Below, piece after piece: positions 1 to 10,601 of a stretch of DNA of 64,000 nt. Where the stretch lies: contig CATQJL010000112.1 in assembly GCA_958299035.1 (NCBI GenBank), forward strand, positions 7,107,825 through 7,171,824, written 5' to 3'. Each line of letters opens with the position of its first letter. Within the stretch, counting starts at the first letter, position 1. Position numbers and translations under genes: made by a program. The notes beneath the pieces were generated by a model. The model was not told the origin of the DNA and did not search any database. It saw nothing but the letters and a program-made list of their open reading frames with translations. Source of the DNA: Cylicocyclus nassatus (lineage: Eukaryota > Nematoda > Chromadorea > Rhabditida > Strongylidae).

Positions 1-1
1 C

Positions 2-910
2 AAGCGTTTCGAAGAGCTTAATCGAGTCCTTATCATCATTGATCTCGTGCGAACCAAGTTCCCCTTGTTCATCCAGGAGAGACTCAATGATGTCGAGTTC
101 CAGAGACAAGCCGATTTTGATCTTCGACAGGTTATCACTCATCTCGATAACATCATCACGTCCAGAGAACGATTTGAGCAGACCTGCTCCCGTACTGGTA
201 CTTATGCTGTTCATAGAGATACCCCCACAGCACCATCATCGGTGCCTAATACTCCTAGGGTTCAGTATAACCCTTCCGCATGCTGCTTCTGTGATTCCTT
301 CGATCATTCTTCTCGTCGATCAGCGAATGCCGATAAGTACACGACGTAAGATTGTGCAGTTCTTCGGATTGTGCTATAAATGCCTTCGAGAGGGTCATCG
401 TCAGGATCAATGCGATTATCCTGCGTGTAGGAATTGCGGAGCTTATCATCATCGACTACTCTGCACCAGTACGTCCAGAAGAAGTCGATTCCCAAGAGCC
501 AGAAGGAGTAATCGCGGATCACGACTAGCTACGAGAAGTCATCATTCCTTTAGAGATTCCTCACCATCCAGGAGTCCAGCAAGGGATAGCAGAAGATCCC
601 GAGATCATTCTCGTGATCGTTACTATCAATTGCGTGAACAGAGAGGTTACCGTAGCAGATCGAGTTCTAATTCTCAATCTGGTTCTCGTTCCCCATCTCC
701 ACGAGTTCGTTTTGACGTACCCGTGCGAGACGCTTCACGTTATTCACCTTCCCCGGAACGTCGAAGAAGACCAAGATCAGGATCTCCGTACCCGGCAGAA
801 ACAAGATCAAGTGAACAATCGTTGGTGCAGTCAGACACGGAACATCAGGATTACGTACAGTGTTATTTGCGATCCCATCTTTACAACAGCAATACGGATC
901 AAGGTGTAGC
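2..910 (+). pseudogene. BEL/Pao gag remnant with CCHC zinc knuckles
   Basis: The first frame (from about 2 to 349) reads as the C-terminal part of a BEL/Pao Gag and ends in a degenerate first knuckle (CCFC...H). The frame then shifts, and the next segment carries a CX2CX4HX4C knuckle starting CYKC near 370 and a second CX2C...HH...C motif near 430. After these comes an Arg/Ser-rich basic stretch at about 500-830. In intact elements Gag packages element RNA in virus-like particles. Here it is broken by the frameshift at about 310-340. Confidence 0.85.
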
Positions 911-1420
911 TCCAGCTCTGATGTTAGTCAAGGCTAAAGCTCAGAATTCGTCAGGACAATTGAAAGAAATAGCACTTCTACTGGATTCCGGAGCACAAAC
1001 GATTTACTCACTTTCATCACCAAGTCCACAGCTGCCCGGTTAGGTCTTCGCGTATACGATCAAGCGCCTATTACCTTGACGACCTTTGGAGGACACGAGA
1101 TCACCGAAGTTTCAGAAAAGGTAGACCTCACACTTGTCGATTCATTCGACAAACGATTTACAGTCTTTGTTCGTACTAAGGATCAACTTACCCATAATAC
1201 ACGCGCTCCAAAACTGTCCACAGAAGACTTCGAGTTTATCAAGATTCGGATTCGATCTCTCAGCGTACAACGATGCCACGAAAGTTTATGTCAACGTCCT
1301 TATAGGTATCGATTACTTCTGGGATATCATTACTCAAGGATCGTCCGTTTGTCTTCCATCAGGATTAGTTTTGACTCACACTAGGTTTGGTAGCATTGTT
1401 TCAGGATCTTTTTTTCGCAA
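911..1420 (+). pseudogene. BEL/Pao aspartic protease remnant
   Basis: The motif LLLDSGAQ near 965-1000 is the catalytic D-S/T-G of a retropepsin (the family often annotated DUF1758 or peptidase A17 in BEL elements). About 100 residues downstream, in another frame, LIGIDYFWDII (near 1300) and LPSGLVLTHTRFGSIVSG (near 1355-1410) match the conserved tail of the same domain. Two frameshifts, at about 1000-1020 and about 1240, separate these blocks. The catalytic Asp is kept but the domain cannot be translated whole. Confidence 0.8.
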
Positions 1421-1429
1421 GTCTGCTCC

Positions 1430-2440
1430 GTGTCAACATCCACCGGGAGCGATAAGTCAGCAGAAGGAAATGAAGAAGAAGACATCGTTGCCAGATTGTG
1501 GCAACTAGAGCGCTTGGGTATTAAAGATGATCCACATGACGACAAAGACATCCACTATTCTCTTATTCTTAAGCATTTTGAAGACACCACATGTTTTGAG
1601 AATGGGTTCCTTTACGTACAGTTTCCTTGGAAAGAGTCACTTCCCCAACTAGGCAACAATAAACAGTTAGCTTATTGCCGACTAGTCAGTCAGTACCAGA
1701 GGTTACGTGAACAGTCGTATGGAAAGATTATTGTCTAGCCATAGAACAACATCTACAATTAGGCTTCATCGAGCAAGTGAGCGAACGCGTTGCAGACAGT
1801 CATCTCGTTTACTACATCCCGCATCAAGCCGTCTTCAAAGAGTCCTCAGCTACCACCAAGCTGAGAATAGTATTTGATGCTTCTTCGCACATGAGAGGAT
1901 TCCCGAGTTTGAACGACTGCCTCCACGAAGGACCATCTTTATTGCCGGAGATAGCAGGAATTTAACTTCGAGCAAGGCTACACAACTACCTTCTCATTGC
2001 CAACGTCGAAAAAGCCTTCCATCGAGTTCGACTTCAAGTCTCTCAACGAGATGTGACACGTTTCCTGTGGTTGAATGTTTTAATAGGCGTCCAGACAAGG
2101 ATAACTTGCGTTACTTTCGTTTTACGAGGATCCCATTCGGTGTCAAGTCATCCCCATTCGTATCGGCCGCGTCCATTAGGATCTATCTTCGCCACATTAG
2201 CTCGCCTCTTCGTGCAGAGATTGAGCGAAATACGTATGTGGACAACGTCATCCTTGGTGCTTCTTCGAATGACGAAGCTCTTCAGAAGTACAGGACAGCG
2301 AAATCCATATTCGACCACATGCACATGAATTTGAGAGAGTTCTTGTGCATATCGAGGATAGTTAGTAAACAGATAGACCCAAAGGACGGTGCCAAGGAAC
2401 CAGACCACACGAAGCTATTGGGAATTACGTGGTCCTGAAC
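1430..2440 (+). pseudogene. BEL/Pao reverse transcriptase remnant
   Basis: The conserved lead-in ARLWQLERLGI is near 1490-1525. Palm and finger motifs follow: RIVFDASS near 1866-1889, PSLNDCLHEGPSLL near 1905, ANVEKAF near 1999-2019, RFTRIPFGVKSSPF near 2120 and YVDNVILG at 2235-2258. The first catalytic Asp, normally in a DIEKAF-like motif, reads Asn (codon 2002-2004). The usual YxDD motif reads YVDN, with Asn at 2244-2246. The second change could be a lineage variant. A TAA at 1963-1965 and frame changes near 1730, 2060 and 2437 disrupt the domain. Intact enzymes copy element RNA into cDNA in the particle. Confidence 0.88.
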
Positions 2441-3585
2441 GGGATACGTTTGCTGTACCCATCAGGACCTTGGAGTACCCAGTAGTATCGAAACGTACAG
2501 CTCTTAGAGCTTATGCATCCACATATGATCCTCTAGAACTTCTGACTCCCTTCATGGTTCCTTTCAAGCTATTCGTGCAGGACTTGTGGCTTAAGAAGCT
2601 TGGATGGGACGACCAATTGGACGAGGAAGTGCAAAAGGAGTGGCGACGCATCTGTGAAGAAGTACAAGATCCGTTACCACCCCTTCCTAGACGAGTAACC
2701 ACACGCAGTGTGCATACATTCGATTTGTGCATCTTTGGAGATGTTTCCAAACGAGTGTTTGCCCCTTGCGCATATTTGGTAAGCCGAGCCCATAGTACGA
2801 CTACTTCACACCTCATCATGGCAAGATCGCACCTCAACGAGCCTACGCCAATCACCATACCAAGGATGGAACTATTGGCAACCAGAAGCTGCGTATCTCT
2901 AGCCGAATACCTGCAAAAAGAATTGGACCTTAAGATCTCGTCCATCCACATTTTTTCAGACTCCCAGATTGTACTCTATTGGATCCATTCCACCAGGCCA
3001 TTGAGACAATTCGTCCATAATCAAGTAACTTTTATTCGTAAGACCGTTAAACAGCTTCAAGATTTAGAAATCGACGTCAAGTTCCACTATGTTGCTTCTG
3101 AGGATAGTCCAGCGGATCATGCTACACGTGGTCTGACGACGAAGGAAGCTGCTGATCATGTTTGGTGGACACGACCATCGTTCATTCGTCGACTTTTTAA
3201 AGATTGGCCTAACAACGATATGGACTTTACAATCCCGCCCGTAACAACTGCGGAACAGGATAAGGAGTTCACACAGGTATCATTGGTTAAAGATGATTCG
3301 CATGTTTCGGTTATTCCATTTTTCGCTACGAACGGTTACATGAAGCTTTTGCAGACTACCGTTTACATCCTTAGATTTTTGAGTCGTAGGATTGTCGAAC
3401 GTCTCACATTCACTCGTAAGCAACTTCTCTACAAGGCAATTCCAAATTTATCTCAAATTTCGTCCGCTGGTAACATCATGGCACAAGACATTACCTTAGT
3501 TGAGAACTTGGTTATTCGTGAACACTATCGCGAATCGAGTCATCTTTTGGAACGTTTTCGCTCCAGCCATTTAACGCGCATCTGA
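2441..3585 (+). pseudogene. BEL/Pao RNase H and linker, longest open pol segment
   Basis: This is the longest uninterrupted pol piece; the open frame runs 2389-3585, about 398 codons. It holds the Pao-type linker (PLELLTPFMVPFKLFVQDLW near 2530-2585) and then an RNase H fold with all four acidic positions visible: Asp in FGDVSK near 2740, Glu in PRMELLA near 2868, Asp in FSDSQIVLYW near 2960 and Asp in SPADHATRG near 3115. It would remove the RNA strand during reverse transcription. The frame stops at 3585, just before the inserted MITE, and the spacer to integrase is degraded. Confidence 0.88.
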
Positions 3586-3598
3586 CGAAAACGGACTA

Positions 3599-3815
3599 CC
3601 CTAATTTCACGCGTACAAAGCGCACCTTTTTGGATTTTTCAAACGTGCTGCTCAGCCGCCTCGTTTTGTTTCAGAAAACGAGACTTATGCCGCACGATAC
3701 TCTCAGGCAATATACAGCGCTGTATATAGTTTTTTGTTCGCGAAGTCCTTTGCCGTGTTTGGGCTGGTCGATTTTCGAAAAAAATCCCCCGCGCCTTGTA
3801 CGCGTGAAATTAGGG
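3599..3815. mobile_element. 217-bp TA-flanked MITE inserted in BEL/Pao pol
   Basis: The ends are perfect inverted repeats that start CCCTAATTTCACGCGTAC and close with the complement. The duplicated TA (3597-3598 and 3816-3817) marks the target site and extends the match. There is no coding capacity. A second copy lies at 23741-23952 and one end alone at about 34190-34218. The TA duplication points to a Tc1/mariner/pogo-superfamily transposase acting in trans. Confidence 0.88.
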
Positions 3816-3817
3816 TA

Positions 3818-4490
3818 GTAAGATGTCCTGCTCGTATGGAGAAGGCTTATCGCACAGCACCCATACTACTGGTGCCATCCCACAGGCTAACGCCTCTCAT
3901 TGTACTCTATACCCATGTTACATCTTACCATCAGGGCATTTATAGGACGATAACGCAGTTGTGCCGACGTTTCTTTATACCATCTACACGCCGTACAGTG
4001 GATAGGATTTTACGCACATGCGTCGTTTGCAAGAAAGCTAATGGTCCAGCAAACCGTTATCCGGTTGTGCCAAGCTTGCCAGAAGAGCGAGTAAAGAGAT
4101 TCAGACCATTTCAGAACATAGGTTCGGTTTATCTCGGACCAATTGCCTACAGAGACAACATCGGAATGAAAGCGAAGGCATGGATTTGTTTGATCACTTG
4201 TATGGCTACGAGAGCGGTACACTTCGAGGTTGTTAGTTCTTGCTCTACTCAGGACTTCCTACTAGCCCTTCGGAGATTTGTCGGACGACGAGAAACACCA
4301 AATGTCATTTACAGTGACAACGCGAGTAAATTCCACGCAGCAGAGGATGCCATTAACAACTTATTCTTTGCTCCTCACTGTAGGAATGATATTTACGACT
4401 TTGTCACTAATCACAGGGTCACTTGGAAGTTCATTACTCAGTCTCCCCCTGGAAAGGAGGTTTCTATGAGAGACTACTGCCCTGTTTAAA
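3818..4490 (+). pseudogene. BEL/Pao integrase remnant
   Basis: The zinc-binding H-H-C-C region is visible: H...SYHQG near 3914-3935, then CVVCKK near 4020. The catalytic core follows. In the block that normally reads GLDYFGP, the copy reads GSVYLGP, so the first catalytic Asp is Val (codon 4127-4129). The second Asp is present in YSDNAS (4316-4318). The third acidic residue, Glu of GGFYERL (4468-4470), lies in a different frame because of a shift near 4450-4460. Intact integrase inserts the cDNA into the genome; this one lacks an essential residue and is frameshifted. Confidence 0.87.
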
Positions 4491-5075
4491 TCCGCATTCG
4501 AGAAGACTGTAGGAAAGTCGAGACTGACATGGGAACAACTGCAAACGATAGTTGTGGAGATAGAAGCTGTCATTAATTCTCGCCCCAAAACACCGTACAG
4601 AGAGAAGGACGTTTCTTTCCGCGTCTTACGACCAGTCGACTTCATTTCGCCGGAAGTCAGTCCTCAACTACCCTCGCAAGAACAGGATCACGACATTGCT
4701 GTCGATGGACATAGATTAGCAGACTGGTATAGGGAAACTCAGGTTATCCTAGATTCCTTCTGGGAAGTGTGGCGTACCGATTACCTCTCTGCTCTTATCC
4801 AACGCCATCAATGCCGTTTACGCCAGCCGAGATATACGCCTGAACATCCACAAGTGAACGATATCGTGATTATTGCGGAGGACAATGTGCCCAGAGGACA
4901 GTGGAAGATGGGAATTGTGAATCGACTATGTGGTAGTCATTATGATAGCGTGAGAGTAGCAGAGGTACGAGTGCCGAATGGAAACATCCTCAAGAGGCCT
5001 CTATCTAGGCTATATCCCCTGGAAATTCGCGCACAGAATGATTACACACCGATAGTTGAGCACAAAAGAACGTAA
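4491..5075 (+). pseudogene. BEL/Pao pol C-terminal domain (DUF5641-like)
   Basis: The integrase tail continues with IEAVINSRPKTPY near 4560-4597. The typical BEL/Pao C-terminal block follows: SFWEVWRTDYLSAL near 4755-4795, NDIVIIAEDNVPRGQWKMG near 4857-4915, RVAEVRVPNG near 4950-4985 and LKRPLSRLYPLE near 4990-5025. It is open from 4554 to the stop at 5073-5075. This end of pol is better preserved than the protease and RT parts. Confidence 0.85.
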
Positions 5076-5200
5076 GAACGTCTTATAGACGTACGTCCTC
5101 CACATCGCCTACGAGGATACAGCCTCCTCGAAAGGCCATGTCTCTATCCCCATTTGCACGTCGTCATTGACGCGCTTCATTCCACAAGCTACGTTTGTGT

Positions 5201-5240
5201 ATAGCATGTATCTTTATCATGTAGCATGTATCTTTATCAT
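5201..5240. repeat. 20-bp tandem repeat, two units
   Basis: Two adjacent 20-bp units (5201-5220 and 5221-5240) differ at one base. Each contains TAGCATGTATCTTTATCAT. They lie downstream of the BEL/Pao pol stop. Confidence 0.9.
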
Positions 5241-5761
5241 GCTCTAGTCACATGCGTTGCGGTTGCAAGCGCGGTCTTTATCGCGCTCCACAATATGCCG
5301 GAGAGAGACTGGTCCCGCCACGAATGGAAGCTAATCAGCGTGTGCGACGAATTGCATCATGCAATGCGATTCCAGATGGTTTTTCTCGTTTTCGTGCTAT
5401 GTGTTCTTATTCATTCGTTTCTTTCTTATTCTTGTCTCCTTATCACTCTCTCGTGAGCCACATTTATTCTCCCTTTCTCATCTATCTTGAATTTTCATCT
5501 TTCTCCTTTTTTTTGATGCAAAATTATGCGTGGCTCATACTTTTTGGACATTTCTTTCTAATTTTTCTCTTATTCACTCTCATTTCATTCTATCATTCTT
5601 TCTATTGTCTTTCTGTTAGTTGTGTAACGGTACATTGTGGAATTAACATCTTCACATGCGTCTATTCCGTCTACACACGTAGATTTCTTGTTCTGCAATA
5701 TTGATTATTGCGAAATCCACATTTGACTCTTGTCTTCACACTTGTTTAACCTGACCTCACA

Positions 5762-6312
5762 TGTCACAACCTGTCACAACCTGCCGAAGAAAGCCCACCA
5801 GATATCCACGTAGAGCCCCCTACGACTCTTTAGCCATCCCACGAGGCAGCCGGCTGTCGCTACGACAGATGTAGGCTCGCGCGAACATCCTAAGATTTCT
5901 TTTACTCGTAGATTGTTGTACGTCTAACTCGTAGGGGCGTAGATGACATGGTAGATTGAACTCCTACCTCGGACCCTTTCAATTGTCGCCCGGAGTGTAC
6001 TGGATTGCGCGACTTCTCAGGAAGTTCGCCGCCGCGCTGCGAAAGGTCCTAAAACGCCAGTTTTCGCGCACTGCTCCGCCTTCTCGTCTCGCCCATATAA
6101 ACCGCAGCTGCGTACGTCATTGCTGTCTACCAGCGAGCGGTCGGATTTTCAATTCCAGTCCCACCAACAATCAATCAAGCAGCGCAACTCCTCAACTTAC
6201 GCAACTGCATCATCACCACAAGGAGGACTGGCCCGTCACCTCGAGGTTACCCGGATGCACGCCGTCGCTTGCCACACTGCAGTGGAGCAGTTCCGGGGGT
6301 TTTCTTTCTACA
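5762..6312 (+). repeat. Candidate 3' LTR of the BEL/Pao element
   Basis: The segment begins TGTCACAACCTGTCACAACC and ends TTTCTACA, so it has TG...CA ends. It contains a TATA-like CCCATATAAACC near 6089-6101 followed by a GC-richer stretch, as in an LTR promoter. No clear polypurine tract precedes it and the 5' LTR is outside the window, so the limits cannot be confirmed from within. Confidence 0.4.
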
Positions 6313-7500
6313 GGGCCTTAGTAACTTCTTTGGCCGGCATGTTCTCTGCCCATTGCATTGATTTGTTGCTTGGTCTGAAGTTCCGGATAAATGAAGGGCA
6401 CTTAAGGATCGTAGTGTACTGACTTATGAGTTGAGTCATGGGCTTAAACATTAGCCCCAGTATAATACCTGCTAATTGTGGTCGTTATCTATACTTAGTG
6501 TCTAGAAGCATTCCATCGGAAAGAAGAGGAGGCATGATCCCGGGTAGTGGCAGGTTGCTAATGATATACAGGGTGTTTGAAAAGTTTCTGGCCTCAAGTG
6601 CTTCAACTGCGAATTCTAACTCTTTGCTAGATGTGCTCGCCAAACCTAGAAACCACTGAATCAACAAAGAAAAATTTTTTTTGGTTCAATATACTCTAAA
6701 AATTCAGAAGTAAACAATTTTTGCAGCCTCCTTAGAAGGAAGAGTGCGTCTTTCGATTTGTTCTATCTTTTTAACGCTGGGGAACGGCAACAACTTTCCG
6801 TTTTCTTACCACACAAAGCCCTAAGTCTGCATTTTTTATGTAACAAAAGTTCTCCAGCAGTTGCGAACAAAGATTCTTTCGTGTGCTAAATTACAGCAGA
6901 ATCGCGACACGAGTTTCCTGAAAAAAAAATTTTAGTTCGAAAATTTTGGAAGTCTTAAATCAACGTGTATTTGTAAGCACTACTCTCTATTTCTCACTGT
7001 GTTCGTTTTCAAAAGTTTTGCACGCTTGTAAAATTCTTGAGTGTAAAATATAAAAAGTTTGTAGGGGATTTTTTTGACAACAAAATTATGAAACTGATCT
7101 TCTGTATCTCAAGGTACGGTGTTTTAGAACGAACTTATTTTTACAAAAAACAAACGTATATGTAAGAAACTATAAAGTAAGGGCTTTCAGATGACGTACA
7201 AAGTTTTCTGTGAAATGTGCTTTCTTAGTTGTTACAAGCATTTTAAGGAAGGAGAAGTGGAAAGTTAGTTGATTGCCTTTCAACCTAATAAAAAGTCGAA
7301 GAAACCACAAAGAACCTGATTTTCACTGCAATGATATAAGTCTGATGAGCACAATAAAAAAAGCGCTTCAAAGTTTGGATTGGGAGACTTTAGGCCAGAG
7401 ACTTTCCAAACACAGTGCACACTTGCCAACATTGTGTAGGAGCCGCCGGAGATAGCTGGCGGTGGAAATCAGTGGTATGCTTGTAACCTAGGGCCTCTAA
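6313..7500. other. No supported gene; single mariner-like end
   Basis: AT-rich sequence with no convincing coding region. TATACAGGGTGTTTGAAAAG near 6568-6588 looks like one end of a Tc1/mariner-type repeat, but no matching opposite end was found. Confidence 0.4.
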
Positions 7501-7530
7501 TTAGCCTAGTGTATCCGTGTTGTGGCAGCC

Positions 7531-7725
7531 TATAAAAGCGTGGCGCAAGCTAGCTACCTCTTCCCACGTGTCGTTAGTTCATTCCTCGGTTGGCGTCCTC
7601 AGCTCCTGCCGCCGATGCAGGAGAGTACGTTACCATTGACGTTTGAAGCTGAAGACCCACTTTCAGAACAGTTCGAACAGCATATTTTGCAAATATTGGT
7701 AGCATTTGATTTTTGTGAAATATGA
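7531..7725 (+). promoter_or_regulatory. Possible TATA promoter with short downstream ORF
   Basis: CCTATAAAAGCG near 7531 is a strong TATA-box match. About 80 bp further on, an ATG near 7615 opens 36 codons rich in Glu, Leu and Gln, ending at 7725, with a possible splice donor at TTG|gtagca. It could be a first exon, a decayed LTR promoter, or chance. Confidence 0.25.
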
Positions 7726-8430
7726 GGCAGTATTATGATATCTGTTTATCCGGGCACACCGAAGTATGCAGACAAATCTGCTAAAGAAGGCATCTGCAAC
7801 TGTGTATCATACATCAACCGATTCATGCTAGTTGCTATGAGATCGCGACAGAGGTAAGCGTAGCCAAATGTCAGCATGTGACAAGAGCATGTAATTAAGA
7901 TAATATTGTCAGAGCTTTAATGCGACACAGCTTCAGAAAGCAAAAATTCAATGAATGAATTTTATGACAGCCGGATGTAAACCATACCATCAGTCTAGGA
8001 TGGGACGAACAGTAACGGTCGATGTCGCCTATACGCGAGTGAAATTATTTCGCCGTATATGAGCAGCGTTTGAAGGAGACAGGCAAATGTGTCACTTTCT
8101 TAGTAAGAAAAGTAATGATAAAAGCGCTCTCGTTTTTTGAAAAATTCTTGTCAAAAAACTAGAATAAGTAAATTTTTTACTATACAAATTCGTAAATGGC
8201 AAATTGTTAACAAATAGGAGCAGGACGCGTCAACGCCGGCAAGACCTAGGAGATCTCCGCAGGAATGTTTACCATCAGTGGAAGTCACTCAAAACAGAAG
8301 ACAGGGCAACATAGTTTAAGGGTATTGTACGCAAGATAAACGGTATTTTATATGATCTCTATCACCGTAAAGATGATTGTACAAGATGATTGTTCACTAT
8401 TGCAGGAGGCAGTACTATAATGTGTAACAA

Positions 8431-9178
8431 GAGCAGTTGTGGATCATGAAGGAGTAGATAGGGCGGTGGAAAACCTTATGGACAAGTATGAGCCCAAGGG
8501 AATGGTAAATCCTGCGGAGTACAACTTGACAGGCTTTTGCCGAGAACGATTTTGCCATTAAGAGCACTTTCTTCGTACATAGTGCATTGCAATACAAGCA
8601 GGAGTGAAGTGATCTGTGAAATGATGTATGGAAGCATGAAAGCACCTAAAGGACGAAAAGGGCTCGTCGAAATTCTCGTAAACCGATTTCACGGGATTGA
8701 AAAACATAGTATGAGAGCTACCTGTTAAAAAACCTCACACGGAGGACAGCATTTTTTGTTGGACAGAAAGTCGAAAAAATGGATTGACTACTATCTGAAA
8801 TTAAGAGATTTGTGAGATAAGCTACGAAACTCATTTTTGTATGCCAAGCTGCGAATATTATTCAGTGTGATACAAAAACACATCTGGTAAACGTAATGAA
8901 ACTAGACTCGCCATATTCTATCCAGTTTAGAGGAGACCTATACGGTACTACGCTCTTTCGCCTATAATGAAACAATTTTTACGCGACAGTGGCTACACAG
9001 AGCTAAAACTTTCATGTAACGTGGTGAGTATATTATTTTGTAATATTCTGAAATCTAATCACATTGCTATTGTAACTTAGACAAGACGCGATATCGCTTT
9101 TGGACAGTATTTTGTATTATTACTTTCTTAGAAAAGGAGAGGTCGAAGGAGCTGATGAGCATATGACGCAAATTGCGG
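8431..9178 (+). CDS. Exon-like segments of an unresolved host gene
   Basis: Several short open segments have splice-like borders. 8433-8504 ends ATG|gtaaat. 8533-8603 starts after ttgacag and encodes AFAENDFAIKSTFFVHSALQ and onward. A segment starting after tatccag near 8927 encodes LEETYTVLRSFAYNETIFTR and ends at |gtaacg near 9017. 9132-9178 starts after tttcttag, encodes KGEVEGADEHMTQIA and ends |gtgagt. The last two join in phase. Other joins need introns under 40 bases or meet stops, so the whole model is not resolved. I do not recognise the protein. Confidence 0.28.
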
Positions 9179-9554
9179 GTGAGTTTATCTGGTCAAGGTG
9201 GTAATAATTTGCCTGCACATGTTCGGTGGCTGGTACCGTTATTTACCGCGAAAACTCATGTTCATTTCATCCATACAAAAAATGCACATATGCATATTTA
9301 TGATGGCAATATCTGTAGCGTCATAGTGTTAAAGAATTCAGACAAAGATCTGGGGTTCGCCGTTAGGTACGTGCTTGATAAAGTCCACATAATAAAAAAA
9401 TTTGTAAATTGCTTTTAAAGCACATGTGATCTCTCGACTGCAATCCCTGTCAACACTAGCGCAATACCCTTTGTTCAAATCCTGAATTATAGCACATTCG
9501 AAAAGGATACAGCTGACAATGTCTCAAAATTTGTACATGACCAGTTGCGCCTAC
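9179..9554. other. No supported gene
   Basis: AT-rich sequence with a chance open stretch at 9173-9418. I see no splice context or recognisable repeat here. Confidence 0.4.
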
Positions 9555-9790
9555 GGTTACTTACAAGGGAACGATACTTAGTGTCCGTGGCCTTTTGAGA
9601 TGAAATGTATACATCACACTCGTCTTGAAACGCTGATTCCGAATCTGCCTTCCATTTCTGCTAACCGTTTTTCTGAAAGAAGTTATGAATAATTTTCGCG
9701 CCAAGTTTGGCCGCTGGAGGGAAACAAGAGAGGCACACCAACACCTCTTATACGCTCTGGTGAAGTGGTTAGCGTGATAGCCTCCTACTA
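9555..9790 (+). repeat. tRNA-related interspersed repeat, downstream end lost
   Basis: This matches the reverse complement of about 30305-30558 over most of its length. Shared landmarks include CGATACTTAGTGTCCGTGGC near 9573, GAAACGCTGATT near 9627 and AAGTGGTTAGCGTGATAGCC near 9763-9782. The last is an A-box-like tRNA segment. The B-box half present in the 30.3-kb copy is missing, because Ty3/Gypsy sequence begins at about 9783. Confidence 0.7.
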
Positions 9791-10318
9791 CTTTGCTGTC
9801 GCTGTACGCCCTGCCCGTCTTCGCCTGAAAATCGTTCACAGGCCGAGATGTTTCTTGGACGAACGATAAATACTCCATTTACACGTTTGGTCACCGACGC
9901 CCGGACTGCCACACCAGCCTACTCTCCCGGATCGAAACCGGCGATGGGAGCCGTGTACAACCGCCGACATGAAGCCAAGAAAAGGAAATTCGAAATTTAC
10001 GGAGCCGTTAATACCTGCGATTACCGCAATCCGTCGAAGCCTACTTGTTCTCTAGGACGTGTACAATCAAGGATTGGACGTTCACTCTACAACGTGGAAG
10101 TCGAAGGATTCGTATGGGGACACCATCCCAATCAGCTACGCCCTCGCGCATTACCCTACGCCACCACGCTGTTGAGGGAGTTCAACCTTCTGGATTTTGA
10201 GCTCCCTAGGCCGTCACCTGTCGTTTCCATTGATGTTCCCTTCTCAGACGCCGTTTCTAATGAGACAGCGTCAACTTCCGATACCTCCGCCGCCGATGTT
10301 GAACCCACCATAAGCTGA
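9783..10318 (+). pseudogene. Ty3/Gypsy pol 3' end (integrase C-terminus)
   Basis: The frame reads CTPCPS...ENRSQAEMFLGRTINTPF from about 9797, the block that normally reads YRTTP...SPAExFLGR in Ty3/Gypsy integrases. It then gives NRRHEAKKRKFEIYGAV near 9958-10010, GRVQSRIGRSLYNVEVEG near 10056-10110 and HHPNQLRPRALP, matching the GPY/F-type C-terminal domain that binds host DNA or chromatin. A Ser/Thr-rich tail ends at the stop 10316-10318. All upstream pol is missing. The piece is open but only a fragment. Confidence 0.8.
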
Positions 10319-10421
10319 TGCCTCCACCCCGCCGCCGATTTGTCGCCAGTCGCAGAGGACACATCGACAGCCACGCCGTATCCAGATGGACCCATCAAAG
10401 AAGAGATACAATTGACAACTC

Positions 10422-10601
10422 AAGGAGGGAGATGGAGAGTAACTGAGATCTGTTGATGTTGTATTAACCTATGCGCGGGATCTGAGCGCTATAAAAGGCG
10501 CTCTTTGTTACTAAGTCAGTCGGTTCGTTTTATCTTCTTTTCTTATTCGTTCCAGTTTACTAATAAACTACTGTTCTACAAGTGTCCTGGACATCACAAC
10601 A
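10422..10601 (+). repeat. Polypurine tract and 3' LTR of the Ty3/Gypsy fragment
   Basis: The purine run AAGGAGGGAGA (10422-10432) sits directly before TGGAGAGTAACTGA, the expected LTR start. Inside are TATAAAAGG at 10490-10498 and AATAAA at 10562-10567. The likely end, ...CATCACAACA, is near 10601, giving an LTR of about 169 bp. The order of polypurine tract, TG, TATA, polyadenylation signal and CA fits an LTR. No second LTR is present to confirm the borders. Confidence 0.7.

Larger units (their letters stand above)
1..6312 (+). mobile_element. BEL/Pao LTR retrotransposon, 5'-truncated and decayed
   Basis: A gag-pol polyprotein can be followed from the window edge to a stop at 5075, in BEL/Pao order: gag with zinc knuckles, aspartic protease, reverse transcriptase, RNase H, integrase and a C-terminal DUF5641-like domain. 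The reading frame changes at about 310-340, 1000-1020, 1240, 1430-1480, 1730, 2060 and 2437, near 3590-3600 and near 4450-4490. There is a TAA at 1963-1965, so the copy cannot make a full polyprotein. A 217-bp MITE sits between RNase H and integrase. The 5' LTR lies outside the window. The 3' limit at 6312 rests on a tentative LTR call. Confidence 0.9.

Noticed and set aside
5252..5704. Hydrophobic open frame downstream of BEL/Pao pol as an envelope-like gene
   Set aside because: It is a Phe/Leu/Ser-rich by-product of a T- and C-rich stretch, with no signal peptide, cleavage site or Cys pattern.
8635..8745. Additional exons between 8603 and 8930
   Set aside because: They look protein-like but would need introns of 31 and 36 bases, shorter than normal nematode introns.
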